From NCBI RefSeq assembly GCF_034653355.1, contig NZ_JAYEER010000003.1, forward strand, positions 930,001-994,000: a stretch of DNA of 64,000 nt, read 5' to 3'. The notes under the pieces are model-generated. The model saw nothing but the letters and a program-made list of their open reading frames with translations, was not told the DNA's origin and did not search any database. The stretch is from Nitrospirillum sp034653355. GTDB lineage: Bacteria > Pseudomonadota > Alphaproteobacteria > Azospirillales > Azospirillaceae. A program made the translations under genes and the position numbers. Of this stretch, positions 8,622-17,460 are shown in pieces (position 1 is the stretch's first letter; each line of letters starts with the position of its first letter).

Positions 8622-8849
8622 ATGATCGACCAGAACGGCCAGCCCGTCCGCAAGGCGGCGCTCAAGACCTATCTTGAGACCTATAACGCCGGCGCGCGCG
8701 GCTCCAAGGAGTTCGGCGGCCTGCCGCGGGCCCTGGTGATCATTTGCGACGGGCTGGTGCTCGGCAAGACCACCTATGTGAAGTGCATGGACGGTCAGGT
8801 GCAGCTGTCCCGCCGCAAGGACGGCTCGGTGGTGGGCGGCGGGCTGTAG
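8622..8849 (+). CDS. small conserved-looking hypothetical protein
   Basis: 75 aa starting at MIDQNGQPVRKAALKTYLETYNAG; not recognised. It is soluble with a basic first half, then a hydrophobic stretch (ALVIICDGLVLG) and a lysine/arginine- and glycine-rich end (SRRKDGSVVGGGL). A GAGGGAG sequence lies 12 bases upstream of the ATG; the frame stays open upstream, but that part is low-complexity and starts without a good ribosome site. Coding is supported by the ordered protein-like composition and by third-position G/C use like the neighbours, but this is not proof. Confidence 0.55.
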   Translation: MIDQNGQPVRKAALKTYLETYNAGARGSKEFGGLPRALVIICDGLVLGKTTYVKCMDGQVQLSRRKDGSVVGGGL

Positions 8850-8901
8850 CCGGCGCCCCCCGATAGGTCGGCCATTGGAAAGATGGGATAGGGATCAGGA
8901 C

Positions 8902-9804
8902 ATGCTGGGACGTCGTACTGTGCTCGCCGGCGGCGCCGCCGCCGCGGTCGCGCTGGCTTTCGGGGGCGGGCGCTGGGCCCTGGCCGTTGAGGCGCCCGCC
9001 ATCCCCACGGTGCCGCTGGGCAACGGCGTAGTCATGCCGGCCCTGGGCTTCGGCACCTACGGCCTGCGCGGCGACGTCTGCCGCGAAAGCGTGGCCGACG
9101 CCATCGCCGCCGGCTACCGCCTGATCGACACCGCCAAGGTCTACGTCAACGAGGAAGAGGTCGGCGCCGGCATCCGGGACAGCGGCATCGACCGCAAGGC
9201 CCTGTTCGTGACCTCCAAGATCTGGGTCGATGACGCCGGCTATGAGTCCGGCAAGCGCGCCTTCCAGACCACCTTGGACAAGCTGGGCCTCGACTATCTC
9301 GACCTCTATCTCATCCACCGGCCGCGCGGCGACCTCGCGGGTGCCTGGCGGGGCATGGAGGAACTGCACAAGGCGGGCAAGATCAGGGCCATCGGCGTCA
9401 GCAACTTCGACGACGCCCAGCTGGCCGGCCTGATGGCCCACGCCACGGTGAAGCCCGCCGTCAACCAGGTTGAAACCCACCCCTACTTCCAGGAGACGGC
9501 GGCGCTCGGCTCCCTGACGGCCGCCGGCATCCGTATGGAGGCATGGGCCCCCTTCGCCGAGGGCCGCAACGGCCTGTTCACCAACCCCACCCTGCAGGCC
9601 ATCGGCCGCACGCACGGCAAGACCGCCGCCCAGGTCACCTTGCGCTGGCATCACCAGCGCGGCGTGATCGCCATCCCCCGCTCCTCCAACCCGGCCCACC
9701 GGCGGGAGAACCTGGCCATCTTCGACTTCCATCTGGACGCCGACGAGATGGGCCAGATCGCTAGGCTGGACCTCAATCGGTCGCAGTTTCCGGAATGGAC
9801 GTGA
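8902..9804 (+). CDS. aldo/keto reductase with Tat-type signal peptide
   Basis: 300-aa NADPH-dependent aldo/keto reductase. After a twin-arginine type leader (MLGRRTVLAGGAAAAVALAF, about 30 residues) the barrel starts with VPLGNGVVMPALGFGTYGL. The catalytic tetrad is visible: Asp and Tyr in LIDTAKVYVNEEEVG, Lys in LFVTSKIW and His in YLDLYLIHRP. The cofactor-binding end IPRSSNPAHRRENLAIFDF is present. The start at 8902 has AGGGATCAGGA upstream; an earlier in-frame ATG at 8875 would spoil the leader. Family members reduce diverse aldehydes and ketones (2,5-diketo-D-gluconate reductase type); the leader suggests export with bound cofactor. Substrate unknown. Confidence 0.88.
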   Translation: MLGRRTVLAGGAAAAVALAFGGGRWALAVEAPAIPTVPLGNGVVMPALGFGTYGLRGDVCRESVADAIAAGYRLIDTAKVYVNEEEVGAGIRDSGIDRKALFVTSKIWVDDAGYESGKRAFQTTLDKLGLDYLDLYLIHRPRGDLAGAWRGMEELHKAGKIRAIGVSNFDDAQLAGLMAHATVKPAVNQVETHPYFQETAALGSLTAAGIRMEAWAPFAEGRNGLFTNPTLQAIGRTHGKTAAQVTLRWHHQRGVIAIPRSSNPAHRRENLAIFDFHLDADEMGQIARLDLNRSQFPEWT

Positions 9805-10056
9805 GGGGGCCCGCCGCCAGTACGCATGCCTGATTTTCTTTGACTTACACCGGGGCCAGGGTCACATAAGTCCTCATCCGGGCACCGTCGCGTTTCCCAT
9901 CACATCGGCAATTCTGGCCAATGTGACGTTTATTTTCGTTTTGAAAACATAATGTTATTATGGATTCCCGGATCGGCAGCCTATATCGGCACACTTCTTA
10001 AAATCACGTCCATTTTCCTTTATATTACAGGCGGTTGACCTCTTTTTAGATCGGCA
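9805..10056. other. AT-rich intergenic region upstream of the Fic gene
   Basis: 252 nt without a gene. It drops from GC-rich to clearly AT-rich after about 9920. A block GGCCAATGTGACGTTT (9916-9931) resembles the 20-bp repeats that follow the Fic gene at 11350-11389. A weak promoter-like pair TTAAAA (9998-10003), 17 bp, TATATT (10021-10026) precedes the Fic start by about 30 nt. No strong ribosome site is seen before the Fic ATG. Confidence 0.5.
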
Positions 10057-11280
10057 ATGGCAATGGCGGATATTATCGAGGCGGTGACACGCATCGAGCC
10101 TTGTTTCATTGAAGCGGTGTCGCCGGAAACGACCGATGTTGTCGCCATGATCGCTTCTGCATCAACCGAACTTGGCAACAGGGTTCATCCCAAGACGGCG
10201 ACGAGCCTGCGCTTTCTTGTGCGCCTTATGAATTCCTTCTACAGCAACCTTATCGAGGGACATAAAACTCACCCCCGGGACATCGAACGCGCGCTCACTG
10301 GGGAAGCCCACCCGGGGGCGGAAGGCGTGCCTGATAACGCTAGTCGGCGCGACCTGCTGACGGAGGCCATCAATCACATCCGTGTCCAGGAACTAATCGA
10401 CACCGACAAGGCGCTGGTCGAGGGGCGGAGGCAACCGACCTCCCAGGAATTTATCAAATACCTGCACCGTGAGTTTTACCGCCATGCTCCGCCGGAGCAT
10501 TTACGCATTCAGCATGGCGCCACCTCCTTCACGATGGTACCGGGCGAGTACCGCACCGAGGCTGAGCACGATGTTGTGGTGGGCCGCCATCTGCCGCCAT
10601 CGAGCCAGCGCGTCGTGGCCTTCATGGAGCGCTTCGAGGAGCGGTATAAGCTTGATCCCACACGCCAGGGCGTACAGATCCTGGCGATGGCGGCCGCCCA
10701 TCATCGTCTGAACTACATCCATCCGTTCCCGGATGGCAACGGGCGGGTCAGTCGCCTGATGAGCCACGCAATGGCGCGGCAGGCCGGTATCGGTGCCCAT
10801 GGACTTTGGTCGATCAGCCGGGGTCTCGCGCGCGGGCTGGAAAGCCGGGGCGACTACAAGCTTCTCATGGATCATGCCGACATGCCCCGGCAGGGTGATC
10901 TTGACGGGCGCGGCAATCTTTCTCTCAAGGCGCTTGTGGCCTTCACGGACTGGTTCCTGAGGGTTTGCCTCGACCAGATCCGGTTCATGGGGTCCTTGTT
11001 CGATTTCGTGACACTGGAGCGGAGGCTCGCGGACTATGTCATCCGTCAGGGGCTGCGTCCGGAGGCGAGGGATGTTCTCCACCACCTTTTGCTTCGCGGT
11101 GAAATGCCCCGCGGCGACGCTCCTCGCGTTAGCGGCCTTAAGGAGCGAACGGCGCGCCAGCTGGTGTCGGAGCTGGTGGCCAACGGTATTGTTCGATCCG
11201 ATACGCCGAAGAGCGAGCTTTATCTGAACTTCACTGTTCAGGCGGTCGAAGTGCTCTTTCCGGCGCTTTTTTCAGAATAA
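10057..11280 (+). CDS. Fic/DOC family protein (adenylyltransferase)
   Basis: 407-aa Fic-domain protein. Fic enzymes transfer AMP (or another phosphate-linked group) from a nucleotide to hydroxyl side chains. The core motif HPFPDGNGRVSR is present at about residues 225-236, with the catalytic His and the anion-binding DGNGR. An inhibitory-helix motif SNLIEG (about residues 65-70, S-x-x-x-E-G) sits N-terminal to the Fic core, so it is a class II, self-inhibited Fic. The C-terminal 120 residues look like a winged-helix DNA-binding part (VSGLKERTARQLVSELVANGIV). Base composition is visibly lower in GC than the neighbours. It stands alone, with no antitoxin-like gene beside it, as expected for an autoinhibited class. 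Target unknown. Confidence 0.88.
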   Translation: MAMADIIEAVTRIEPCFIEAVSPETTDVVAMIASASTELGNRVHPKTATSLRFLVRLMNSFYSNLIEGHKTHPRDIERALTGEAHPGAEGVPDNASRRDLLTEAINHIRVQELIDTDKALVEGRRQPTSQEFIKYLHREFYRHAPPEHLRIQHGATSFTMVPGEYRTEAEHDVVVGRHLPPSSQRVVAFMERFEERYKLDPTRQGVQILAMAAAHHRLNYIHPFPDGNGRVSRLMSHAMARQAGIGAHGLWSISRGLARGLESRGDYKLLMDHADMPRQGDLDGRGNLSLKALVAFTDWFLRVCLDQIRFMGSLFDFVTLERRLADYVIRQGLRPEARDVLHHLLLRGEMPRGDAPRVSGLKERTARQLVSELVANGIVRSDTPKSELYLNFTVQAVEVLFPALFSE

Positions 11281-11302
11281 TAGGCATCTGGAGCCTGGAG
11301 GC

Positions 11303-11340
11303 AAAAAAGGCCGCACCCGAGGGGTGCGACCTTTCTTTCT
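11303..11340. terminator. bidirectional Rho-independent terminator between fic and nrdJ
   Basis: Hairpin with CGCACCC (11312-11318) against GGGTGCG (11322-11328), extended by GG/CC, with AAAAAA before it and CTTTCTTTCT after it. It can therefore end transcription from the Fic gene (plus) and from nrdJ (minus), which converge here. Confidence 0.8.
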
Positions 11341-11389
11341 GACGTTTCCGGCCAAACTAAGTGACGTTTGGCCAAACTCTGTGACGCTT
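11340..11389. repeat. 20-bp tandem repeat after the Fic gene
   Basis: Two adjacent 20-bp units, 11350-11369 and 11370-11389, of the form GGCCAAACTNNGTGACGYTT, identical at 17 of 20 positions and preceded by a further TGACGTTT. A related block lies upstream of the Fic gene at 9916-9931. Purpose unknown; possibly the edge of a transferred segment. Confidence 0.6.
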
Positions 11390-11412
11390 CACAACAGCCG
11401 CCCGCCCCACCC

Positions 11413-14400
11413 TCAGCTGCACCCGGTCGTGCTGCCGCAGGTGTCGCACTTCAGGCACGTCCCGTTGCGCACCAGGGTCATGTTCTGGCACTCGGGGCAG
11501 GGGTCGCCTTCGTAGCCCTTGGCGCGGGCTTCCTTGACCTTTTCCCAGCGGGCGTCGCCGCCGCCGGAGACGGCGCCGCCGTAGCTGGTGCCGGTTACCA
11601 CTTTTTCAGCACGGCTCAGGGCCGAGAAGGCCTGGGCGGCGCCGTGGGTGCCGGTGGCCACGTGGGTTTCCACGCTGGCGGTCGCGGTGGCCGTCTGGAA
11701 GGCGGCGACGGCGCGGCCGGCCTGGCCGCCGGGCAGAACCCGCAGGTTGGGCAGGTTGTTGCGCACATAGCCGGTGGAGGTGATGCGGGCCACCGCGTTC
11801 AGCGTCTCCTCCGCCACCTCGGCCGCGTGCGGAGGGAGGTCGCTCTGCTTCACGCCGCCGCCCATGGTGTCGGGCAGGATGTCGTCCGGCGTGGCGTGGG
11901 CGAGATCCGTGCGCGACAGATAGCTGATGGCCAGCTCCCGGAACACATAGTCCAGGATGGACGTCGCCATCTTGATGGCGTCGTTGCCCTGCACCATGCC
12001 GGCCGGCTCGAAGCGGGTGAAGGTGAAGGCCTCCACATACTCCTCCAGCGGCACGCCGTATTGCAGGCCCAGGCTGATGGCGATGGCGAAATTGTTCATC
12101 AGCGAGCGGAAGGCGGCGCCCTCCTTGTGCATGTCGATGAAAATCTCGCCCAGCTTGCCATCCTCGTACTCGCCGGTGCGCAGATAGACCTTGTGGCCGC
12201 CGACCGTGGCCTTCTGGGTGTAGCCCTTGCGGCGGTGGGGCAGGCGCTCGCGCTGGGCGCGCACCACCTTCTCAATCACCTTTTCCACGATGCGCTCGGT
12301 CACCACCTCGACGCGGACGGCGGCCGGGGCCTCCAGCACCTTTTCCAGCGTGGTCTCGGCGATGGCCTCGTCCTCGTCATCCTCCTCCAGCACCTGGGCG
12401 TTCAGCGGCTGGGACAGCTTGCTGCCGTCGCGGTAGAGCGCATTGGCCTTCAGGCCCAGGCTCCACGACAGCATGTAGGCGTCCTTGCATTCCTCCACCG
12501 TGGCGTGGTTGGGCATGTTGATGGTCTTGGAGATGGCGCCGGAGATGAAGGGCTGCGACGCCGCCATCATGCGGATGTGGCTTTCCGCCGACAGATAGCG
12601 GGTGCCGATCTTGCCGCAGGGGCTGGCGCAGTCGAACACGGGCAGATGCTCGGCCTTCAGGCCCGGCGCGCCCTCCAGGGTCATGGCGCCGCAGCAGTAG
12701 ACGTTGGCGGCCTCGATCTCGGCCTTGGCGAAGCCCAGGTGGGACAAGAGGTCGAAGCCGAACTCCTCCAGCTTGTGCGCCGGCACGCCCAGGGCCCCGG
12801 TCAGGAAGTCGGCGCCCAGCGTCCACTTGTTGAAGGCGAACTTGATGTCGAAGGCGTTGGCCAGGCCCGCTTCCAGCTTCTCCAGCTGTTCCGCGCCGAA
12901 GCCCTTGGCCGCCAGCGTCTCATGGTTCACGCCCGGCGCGCCCTTCAGCGTGCCGTGGCCCACGGCATAGCGCTCGATGCGGGCCACGTCCGTCGCGGAA
13001 TAGCCCAGGCGCGACAGCGCCTCCGGCACCACGCGGTTGATGATCTTGAAGTAGCCGCCGCCGGCCAGCTTCTTGAACTTCACCAGGGCGAAGTCCGGCT
13101 CGATGCCGGTGGTGTCGCAGTCCATGACCAGGCCAATGGTGCCGGTGGGGGCGACCACGGTGGCCTGGGCGTTGCGATATCCGTGCTTCTGGCCCAGCTC
13201 CAACGCCTCATCCCAGGCGCGGCGGGCGGCCACGATCAGCCGCTGGTCCGGGCAATCCTCGGCATCCAGCGGCACCGGGGTGACCGACAGGCCCTCATAC
13301 CCCTCCCCGGCGCCATAGGCGGCGCGGCGATGGTTGCGGATGACGCGGAGCATGGCCGTGGCGTTGGGGGCATAACCGGGGAAGGTGCCCAGCTCACCCG
13401 CCATCTCGGCGGAGGTGGCATAGGCCACACCGGTCATGATGGCGCTGATGGCGCCGCAGATGGCCCGGCCCTCGGCGCTGTCGTAGGGAATGCCCTCGGC
13501 CATCAGCAGGCCGCCGACGTTGGCGAAGCCCAGGCCGAGGGTGCGGTACTCATACGACAGGCGCGCGATCTCCTTGGAGGGGAACTGCGCCATGAGCACG
13601 GAGATTTCCAGCGCCACCGTCCACAGCCGGCAGGCGTGGCTGAAGGCGTCGGTGTCGAACGAGCCGTCGGCCCGGCGGAACTCCATCAGGTTCAGGGACG
13701 CCAGGTTGCAGGCCGTGTCGTCCAGGAACATGTATTCCGAGCAGGGGTTGGACGCGTTGATGCGGCCGGACTCGGGGCAGGTGTGCCAATCGTTGATGGT
13801 GGTGTCGTACTGCACGCCCGGGTCGGCCGACTGCCAGGCGGCATGGCCGATCTTGTCCCACAGGTCGCGGGCCTTCAGCGTCTTGGCCACCTTGCCGTCG
13901 GTGCGGCGGATCAGGTTCCAGTCGGCATCCTCCTTCACCGCGCGGATGAAGGCGTCGGGCACGCGGACGGAGTTGTTGGAGTTCTGGCCGGAGACGGTCA
14001 GGTAGGCGCTGGAATCCCAGTCCGTGTCATAGGTCTGGAACTCCATCTCCGTATAGCCCTGGCCGGCGAACTGGATGACCCGCTGTATGTAGTTTTCCGG
14101 GATCATGACCTTGCGGGCGTCGATGATGGCCCGCTTCAGCGCCTTGTTCTTCGTCGGGTCCAGGCGATCGGCGTCGGGGCCCATGCCTTCCGTCGCCGCC
14201 GCCATGATGGCGTTGAGATGCTTGTTGGCCAGCTTGGAGCCCGCCACCAGGGCGCAGACCTTCTGCTCCTCCACCACCTTCCAGTCGATGTAGGCCTCGA
14301 TGTCCGGGTGGTCCAGGTCCACCGTCACCATCTTGGCGGCGCGCCGGGTGGTGCCGCCCGACTTGATGGCCCCGGCGGCGCGGTCACCGATCTTCAGGAA

Positions 14401-15168
14401 GCTCATCAGGCCGGAGGACTTGCCGCCGCCGGCCAGCCGCTCGCCATCGCCGCGCAGGCGGGAGAAGTTGGAACCGGTGCCGGAGCCGTACTTGAACAGG
14501 CGGGCCTCACGCACCCACAGGTCCATGATGCCGCCCTCGTTCACCAGGTCGTCGGCGACGGACTGGATGAAGCAGGCGTGGGGCTGCGGGTGCTCATAGG
14601 CCGAGGTGCTGGCCACCAGCTCGCCGGTCTTGAAGTCGACATAGTGATGGCCCTGCGCGGGGCCGTCGATGCCATAGGCCCAGTGCAGGCCGGTGTTGAA
14701 CCACTGCGGGCTGTTGGGCGCCGCCATCTGGCGGGCCAGCATGTGGCGCATCTCGTCGAAATAGGCGCTGGCGTCGGCCTCGGAATCGAAATAGCCGCCC
14801 TTCCAGCCCCAATAGGCCCAGGTGCCGGCCAGGCGGTCGAAGACCTGGCGGGCGGAGGTCTCGCCGCCCACACGCTCCTTGGCGGGCACATCGGCCAGCG
14901 CGTCCTCGTCGGCGACCTGGCGCCACAGGAAGGACGGGACGTCGTTCTCCTCCACCTTCTTCAGGCGGGCCGGCACGCCGGCGCGGCGGAAATACTTCTG
15001 GGCCAGGATGTCACAGGCCACCTGGCTCCAGTCCGCCGGCACCTGGATGTCCTTGGCCTGGAAAACCACCGAGCCGTCGGGGTTGCGGATCTCGCTGGTC
15101 GCCGTGCGGAAGGCGATCCCCTCGTAAGCGTCCCGACCGTCGACCGTGAACCGTCTTTCGATGCGCAT
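11413..15168 (-). CDS. nrdJ: adenosylcobalamin-dependent ribonucleoside-diphosphate reductase (class II)
   Basis: 1251-aa class II ribonucleotide reductase, which makes deoxyribonucleotides from ribonucleotides using vitamin B12 and no oxygen-dependent radical subunit. Seen: AAPNSPQWFNTG near residue 150, the block FKYGSGTGSNFSRLRG near 235, the active-site segment NPCSEYMFLDDTACNLASLNL-like stretch near 470, and PTGTIGLVMDCDTTGIEPD near 680. A C-terminal zinc-ribbon-like tail has CPECQN, LKCDTCGSTTGC in the last 30 residues. The length is that of the long alphaproteobacterial form. The start at 15168 begins the conserved MRIERRFTVDG; its ribosome site is poor. It converges with the Fic gene across a shared terminator. 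B12-dependent synthesis lets the cell replicate with or without oxygen. Confidence 0.96.
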   Translation of the reverse strand: MRIERRFTVDGRDAYEGIAFRTATSEIRNPDGSVVFQAKDIQVPADWSQVACDILAQKYFRRAGVPARLKKVEENDVPSFLWRQVADEDALADVPAKERVGGETSARQVFDRLAGTWAYWGWKGGYFDSEADASAYFDEMRHMLARQMAAPNSPQWFNTGLHWAYGIDGPAQGHHYVDFKTGELVASTSAYEHPQPHACFIQSVADDLVNEGGIMDLWVREARLFKYGSGTGSNFSRLRGDGERLAGGGKSSGLMSFLKIGDRAAGAIKSGGTTRRAAKMVTVDLDHPDIEAYIDWKVVEEQKVCALVAGSKLANKHLNAIMAAATEGMGPDADRLDPTKNKALKRAIIDARKVMIPENYIQRVIQFAGQGYTEMEFQTYDTDWDSSAYLTVSGQNSNNSVRVPDAFIRAVKEDADWNLIRRTDGKVAKTLKARDLWDKIGHAAWQSADPGVQYDTTINDWHTCPESGRINASNPCSEYMFLDDTACNLASLNLMEFRRADGSFDTDAFSHACRLWTVALEISVLMAQFPSKEIARLSYEYRTLGLGFANVGGLLMAEGIPYDSAEGRAICGAISAIMTGVAYATSAEMAGELGTFPGYAPNATAMLRVIRNHRRAAYGAGEGYEGLSVTPVPLDAEDCPDQRLIVAARRAWDEALELGQKHGYRNAQATVVAPTGTIGLVMDCDTTGIEPDFALVKFKKLAGGGYFKIINRVVPEALSRLGYSATDVARIERYAVGHGTLKGAPGVNHETLAAKGFGAEQLEKLEAGLANAFDIKFAFNKWTLGADFLTGALGVPAHKLEEFGFDLLSHLGFAKAEIEAANVYCCGAMTLEGAPGLKAEHLPVFDCASPCGKIGTRYLSAESHIRMMAASQPFISGAISKTINMPNHATVEECKDAYMLSWSLGLKANALYRDGSKLSQPLNAQVLEEDDEDEAIAETTLEKVLEAPAAVRVEVVTERIVEKVIEKVVRAQRERLPHRRKGYTQKATVGGHKVYLRTGEYEDGKLGEIFIDMHKEGAAFRSLMNNFAIAISLGLQYGVPLEEYVEAFTFTRFEPAGMVQGNDAIKMATSILDYVFRELAISYLSRTDLAHATPDDILPDTMGGGVKQSDLPPHAAEVAEETLNAVARITSTGYVRNNLPNLRVLPGGQAGRAVAAFQTATATASVETHVATGTHGAAQAFSALSRAEKVVTGTSYGGAVSGGGDARWEKVKEARAKGYEGDPCPECQNMTLVRNGTCLKCDTCGSTTGCS

Positions 15169-15670
15169 GGTGCCCCGACCCCCGAATGAAATGCCGCGAT
15201 GGTGGGGTGGGTGTCGCGGGGGCGCCGATTCCGGAGATCGTTGTCCGGACCTGGGGTCCTGGAAACAGGCAAAACCACCCCAAAACCTGGGCTGGTTCCC
15301 GGTGCTCTACGCCGCGACAGCACCCCTAGATGCTGTATGTCAGGCAAGCGTATGCCACCATGTTTCGACCATCAACGACATTTTGTGGTCTCTAAAGGGG
15401 AGGTGCATACCGGTTGTGGTTGACACTTCGGGTAGGGGGCGATTCTTCAACGAAACCGAGCCTTTCATGGTTTTGGCTCACCTTGGTTCGCAAGCTGAAG
15501 AATGCGTCCGGCCGCCCGCTTTCCGGTTGAGGGCGCCAAAGGCTCGGGCACAACCCCGGCGCGCCCGCGCTTTTGGGTTTCCAACCCCCCTGGAAGATGG
15601 CAGGGTGCCCCCTCGGCACCGCTGGCGGTGCGGCGTCTTGGCCCCTTGTCCTTGAGAATCCCCGTCCCGA
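15169..15670. other. intergenic region upstream of nrdJ and the flippase-like gene
   Basis: 502 nt between divergent genes. GC falls around 15340-15480, which marks the likely nrdJ promoter area. Two ACCACAA-containing blocks 31 bp apart lie here (listed separately). I looked for a cobalamin riboswitch on the minus strand and saw no convincing B12 box. 15500-15670 is GC-rich with no feature I can name. Confidence 0.6.
15373..15419 (-). promoter_or_regulatory. candidate NrdR box pair upstream of nrdJ
   Basis: On the minus strand CCACAAAATGTCGTTG (15388-15373) agrees with the conserved core positions of the NrdR box as I recall it (acaCaAtATaTtGtgt). A weaker relative, CCACAACCGGTATGCA, lies at 15419-15404. 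The two starts are 31 bp apart, the three-turn spacing usual for NrdR pairs. The site is about 200 nt before the nrdJ start. The second box is degenerate, so this is tentative. Confidence 0.35.
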
Positions 15671-16798
15671 ATGCCCCCTGAGCGCAGCCCAGACCAGCGC
15701 CCCGACCGACCGACTTATCATCACCCGGTGGTCATCGATCCGGCGGCGCGCGTCCCGGCGGGGGGAAAACCGGAAGGAAGCGCGGTGGATGACAAGGCGG
15801 TGGGCGGTGATGCGGCCAAGCCCAACTGGATGAAGCGCCTGACCACCCTCATCACCGCCCTGGTGCTGGTGGGCCTGGTGATGCTGGCCATCCGCCATGT
15901 CGCGCGCGACTTCCGCCCGGCGGAGGTCTGGGCCTATGTCCGGCTGCTGCCCTGGGCCAGCGTGGCGCAGGCGGCGGGCCTGGTGGCTGGCGCCTACCTG
16001 GTGATGACACTCTATGACGTATCCGCCCTTAAATATCTCGGTATCAAGCTGCCCTACCGCACAGTGGGCTTCGGCAGCTTCGCCGGCTACGCCATTTCCA
16101 ACAATGTCGGCTTCGCCGTCATCAGCGGCGGGTCGGTGCGCTATCGCGTCTATTCGGTGGCCGGCCTGTCGGCGGCGGACATCGCCAAGATCGTCGTCTT
16201 CTCCACCACCACCTTCACCCTGGGAATCACCTTCACCGGAGCGCTGGGCGTGGCCATCGGGCCGGAGGTGGGGGCCGGTCTGCTGAACGTGCCGGCCTGG
16301 CTGCTGCAGGGTGTCGCCGGCCTGGTGCTGGTGGGCCTGGGTGCCATGACGGTGGCGGCGGCGGTGACGCACAAGCCCGTGCGCCTGTGGCGCTGGTCCT
16401 TCGCCCTGCCATCCTCGGGCGTGATGCTGTCGCAGATCGTCATCGCCTCGCTGGAGATCCTGCTGTCGGCGGCGGCCCTGTGGACCCTGCTGCCGCCGGA
16501 GACGGGCGTGGGCTTCATGGAGTTCACCGCCCTGTTCTGCGCCGGCCTGGCCATCGCCATCGTCAGCCACGTGCCGGGCGGCCTGGGCGTGTTCGAGACC
16601 ATCCTGTTGCTGGGCTTGCGCGACCACGGCCCCGCCGGCGGCGCCATCGGCGCCCTGCTGGCCTATCAATTCCTGTATTATGTGCTGCCCCTGGTCCTGG
16701 CCGGCATCCTGCTGCTGACCTGGGAAATCCGCGCCGACCACGGCCCCGTCGCCGCCTGGCGCCGCTGGCGGGCGCGCAAGGCCGGCCGATCCCAATAG
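15671..16798 (+). CDS. lysylphosphatidylglycerol synthase-type transmembrane protein (MprF flippase-like domain)
   Basis: Up to 375 aa, with about eight hydrophobic segments from residue 57 to 360. It matches the membrane domain of MprF/UPF0104 proteins: YDVSALKYLGIKLPYRTV, FAGYAISNNVGFAVISGGSVRYR and IVSHVPGGLGVFETILLLGL are the typical loops. In MprF this domain flips lysyl-phosphatidylglycerol; here the cytosolic synthase domain is absent, so the substrate is unknown (a lipid translocase role is inference). The coordinates use the first ATG. An in-frame GTG at 15785 has GGAAGGAAG a few bases upstream and would remove a proline-rich 38-residue head, so the true start may be there. It stands divergent from nrdJ and upstream of the NDUFA12 gene. 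Confidence 0.85.
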   Translation: MPPERSPDQRPDRPTYHHPVVIDPAARVPAGGKPEGSAVDDKAVGGDAAKPNWMKRLTTLITALVLVGLVMLAIRHVARDFRPAEVWAYVRLLPWASVAQAAGLVAGAYLVMTLYDVSALKYLGIKLPYRTVGFGSFAGYAISNNVGFAVISGGSVRYRVYSVAGLSAADIAKIVVFSTTTFTLGITFTGALGVAIGPEVGAGLLNVPAWLLQGVAGLVLVGLGAMTVAAAVTHKPVRLWRWSFALPSSGVMLSQIVIASLEILLSAAALWTLLPPETGVGFMEFTALFCAGLAIAIVSHVPGGLGVFETILLLGLRDHGPAGGAIGALLAYQFLYYVLPLVLAGILLLTWEIRADHGPVAAWRRWRARKAGRSQ

Positions 16799-16941
16799 AC
16801 GTCACGCGGGGGAGCTACCCGCTGGCTGCGGCCCCTCAGCGTATGGACGCGGGAGGCTGAAACTGCCATAGTCCGGCCGGTTCGGTTCGGGGGGCCCGCT
16901 GCCAGGCGCTTGGCCCTGTTCACACTTTCTGGTTTTGGCCC

Positions 16942-17331
16942 ATGACCCAACGCATCTCCATCCTGACCTGGCTGTCCCAACTGTCGATCCGCCTGCTGAT
17001 TTCCCGGCGGGGTGAACTGGTGGGCACCGACCGGTTCGGCAACCGCTACTTCCGGGAAAAGAAGGCGCGTCCGGGCATGAAGGTGCGCCGCTGGGTGCTG
17101 TTCGCGGGTGAGCCCGAGGCCTCGGCCATTCCGGCCGAGTGGCACGGCTGGCTGCACTACTCCATGGAACAGCCCCTGCCGGAGAACAGCGCCTACCACA
17201 AGCCGTGGGTGAAGCCGCACGAGGCCAACCAGACCGGCACCGTGGATGCGTACCGTCCGCCGGGGCACACCTACGAAGGCGGCCACCGCGCCGCCGCCAC
17301 CGGCGATTACGAGCCCTGGACCCCCGCGTAA
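16942..17331 (+). CDS. NADH:ubiquinone oxidoreductase subunit NDUFA12 family
   Basis: 129-aa accessory subunit of respiratory complex I, homologue of mitochondrial NDUFA12 (B17.2), found in alphaproteobacteria. Features: GELVGTDRFGNRYFREKK (about residues 24-41), RRWVLFAGEPEASAIPAEWHGWLHY (about 49-73), and the C-terminal KPHEANQTGT and PPGHTYEGGHRAAATGDYEPWTP. It is a peripheral protein without membrane segments. In alphaproteobacteria it commonly lies apart from the nuo operon and next to the DUF2155/aat genes, as here. The start at 16942 is the only sensible ATG. Confidence 0.92.
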   Translation: MTQRISILTWLSQLSIRLLISRRGELVGTDRFGNRYFREKKARPGMKVRRWVLFAGEPEASAIPAEWHGWLHYSMEQPLPENSAYHKPWVKPHEANQTGTVDAYRPPGHTYEGGHRAAATGDYEPWTPA

Positions 17332-17460
17332 GGGGCTGCCGGCCGGCATGAAAGGGCTGGGGCGATCACCGACGGTGACGCGGCCACCATATCGTGACAG
17401 GTTGGGTGACAGGGCTGGGGACGGGGCGAAGGCTCCGGCATTCCCCCGACAGGCGTCGGC

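Noticed and set aside
11368..15189. Plus-strand open frame covering all of nrdJ
   Set aside because: It is the antisense of nrdJ; the minus-strand product carries all class II reductase motifs.
15169..15670. Cobalamin riboswitch upstream of nrdJ
   Set aside because: No B12-box-like segment or multi-helix layout could be seen on the minus strand; B12 riboswitches normally control B12-independent alternatives or uptake genes, not nrdJ.
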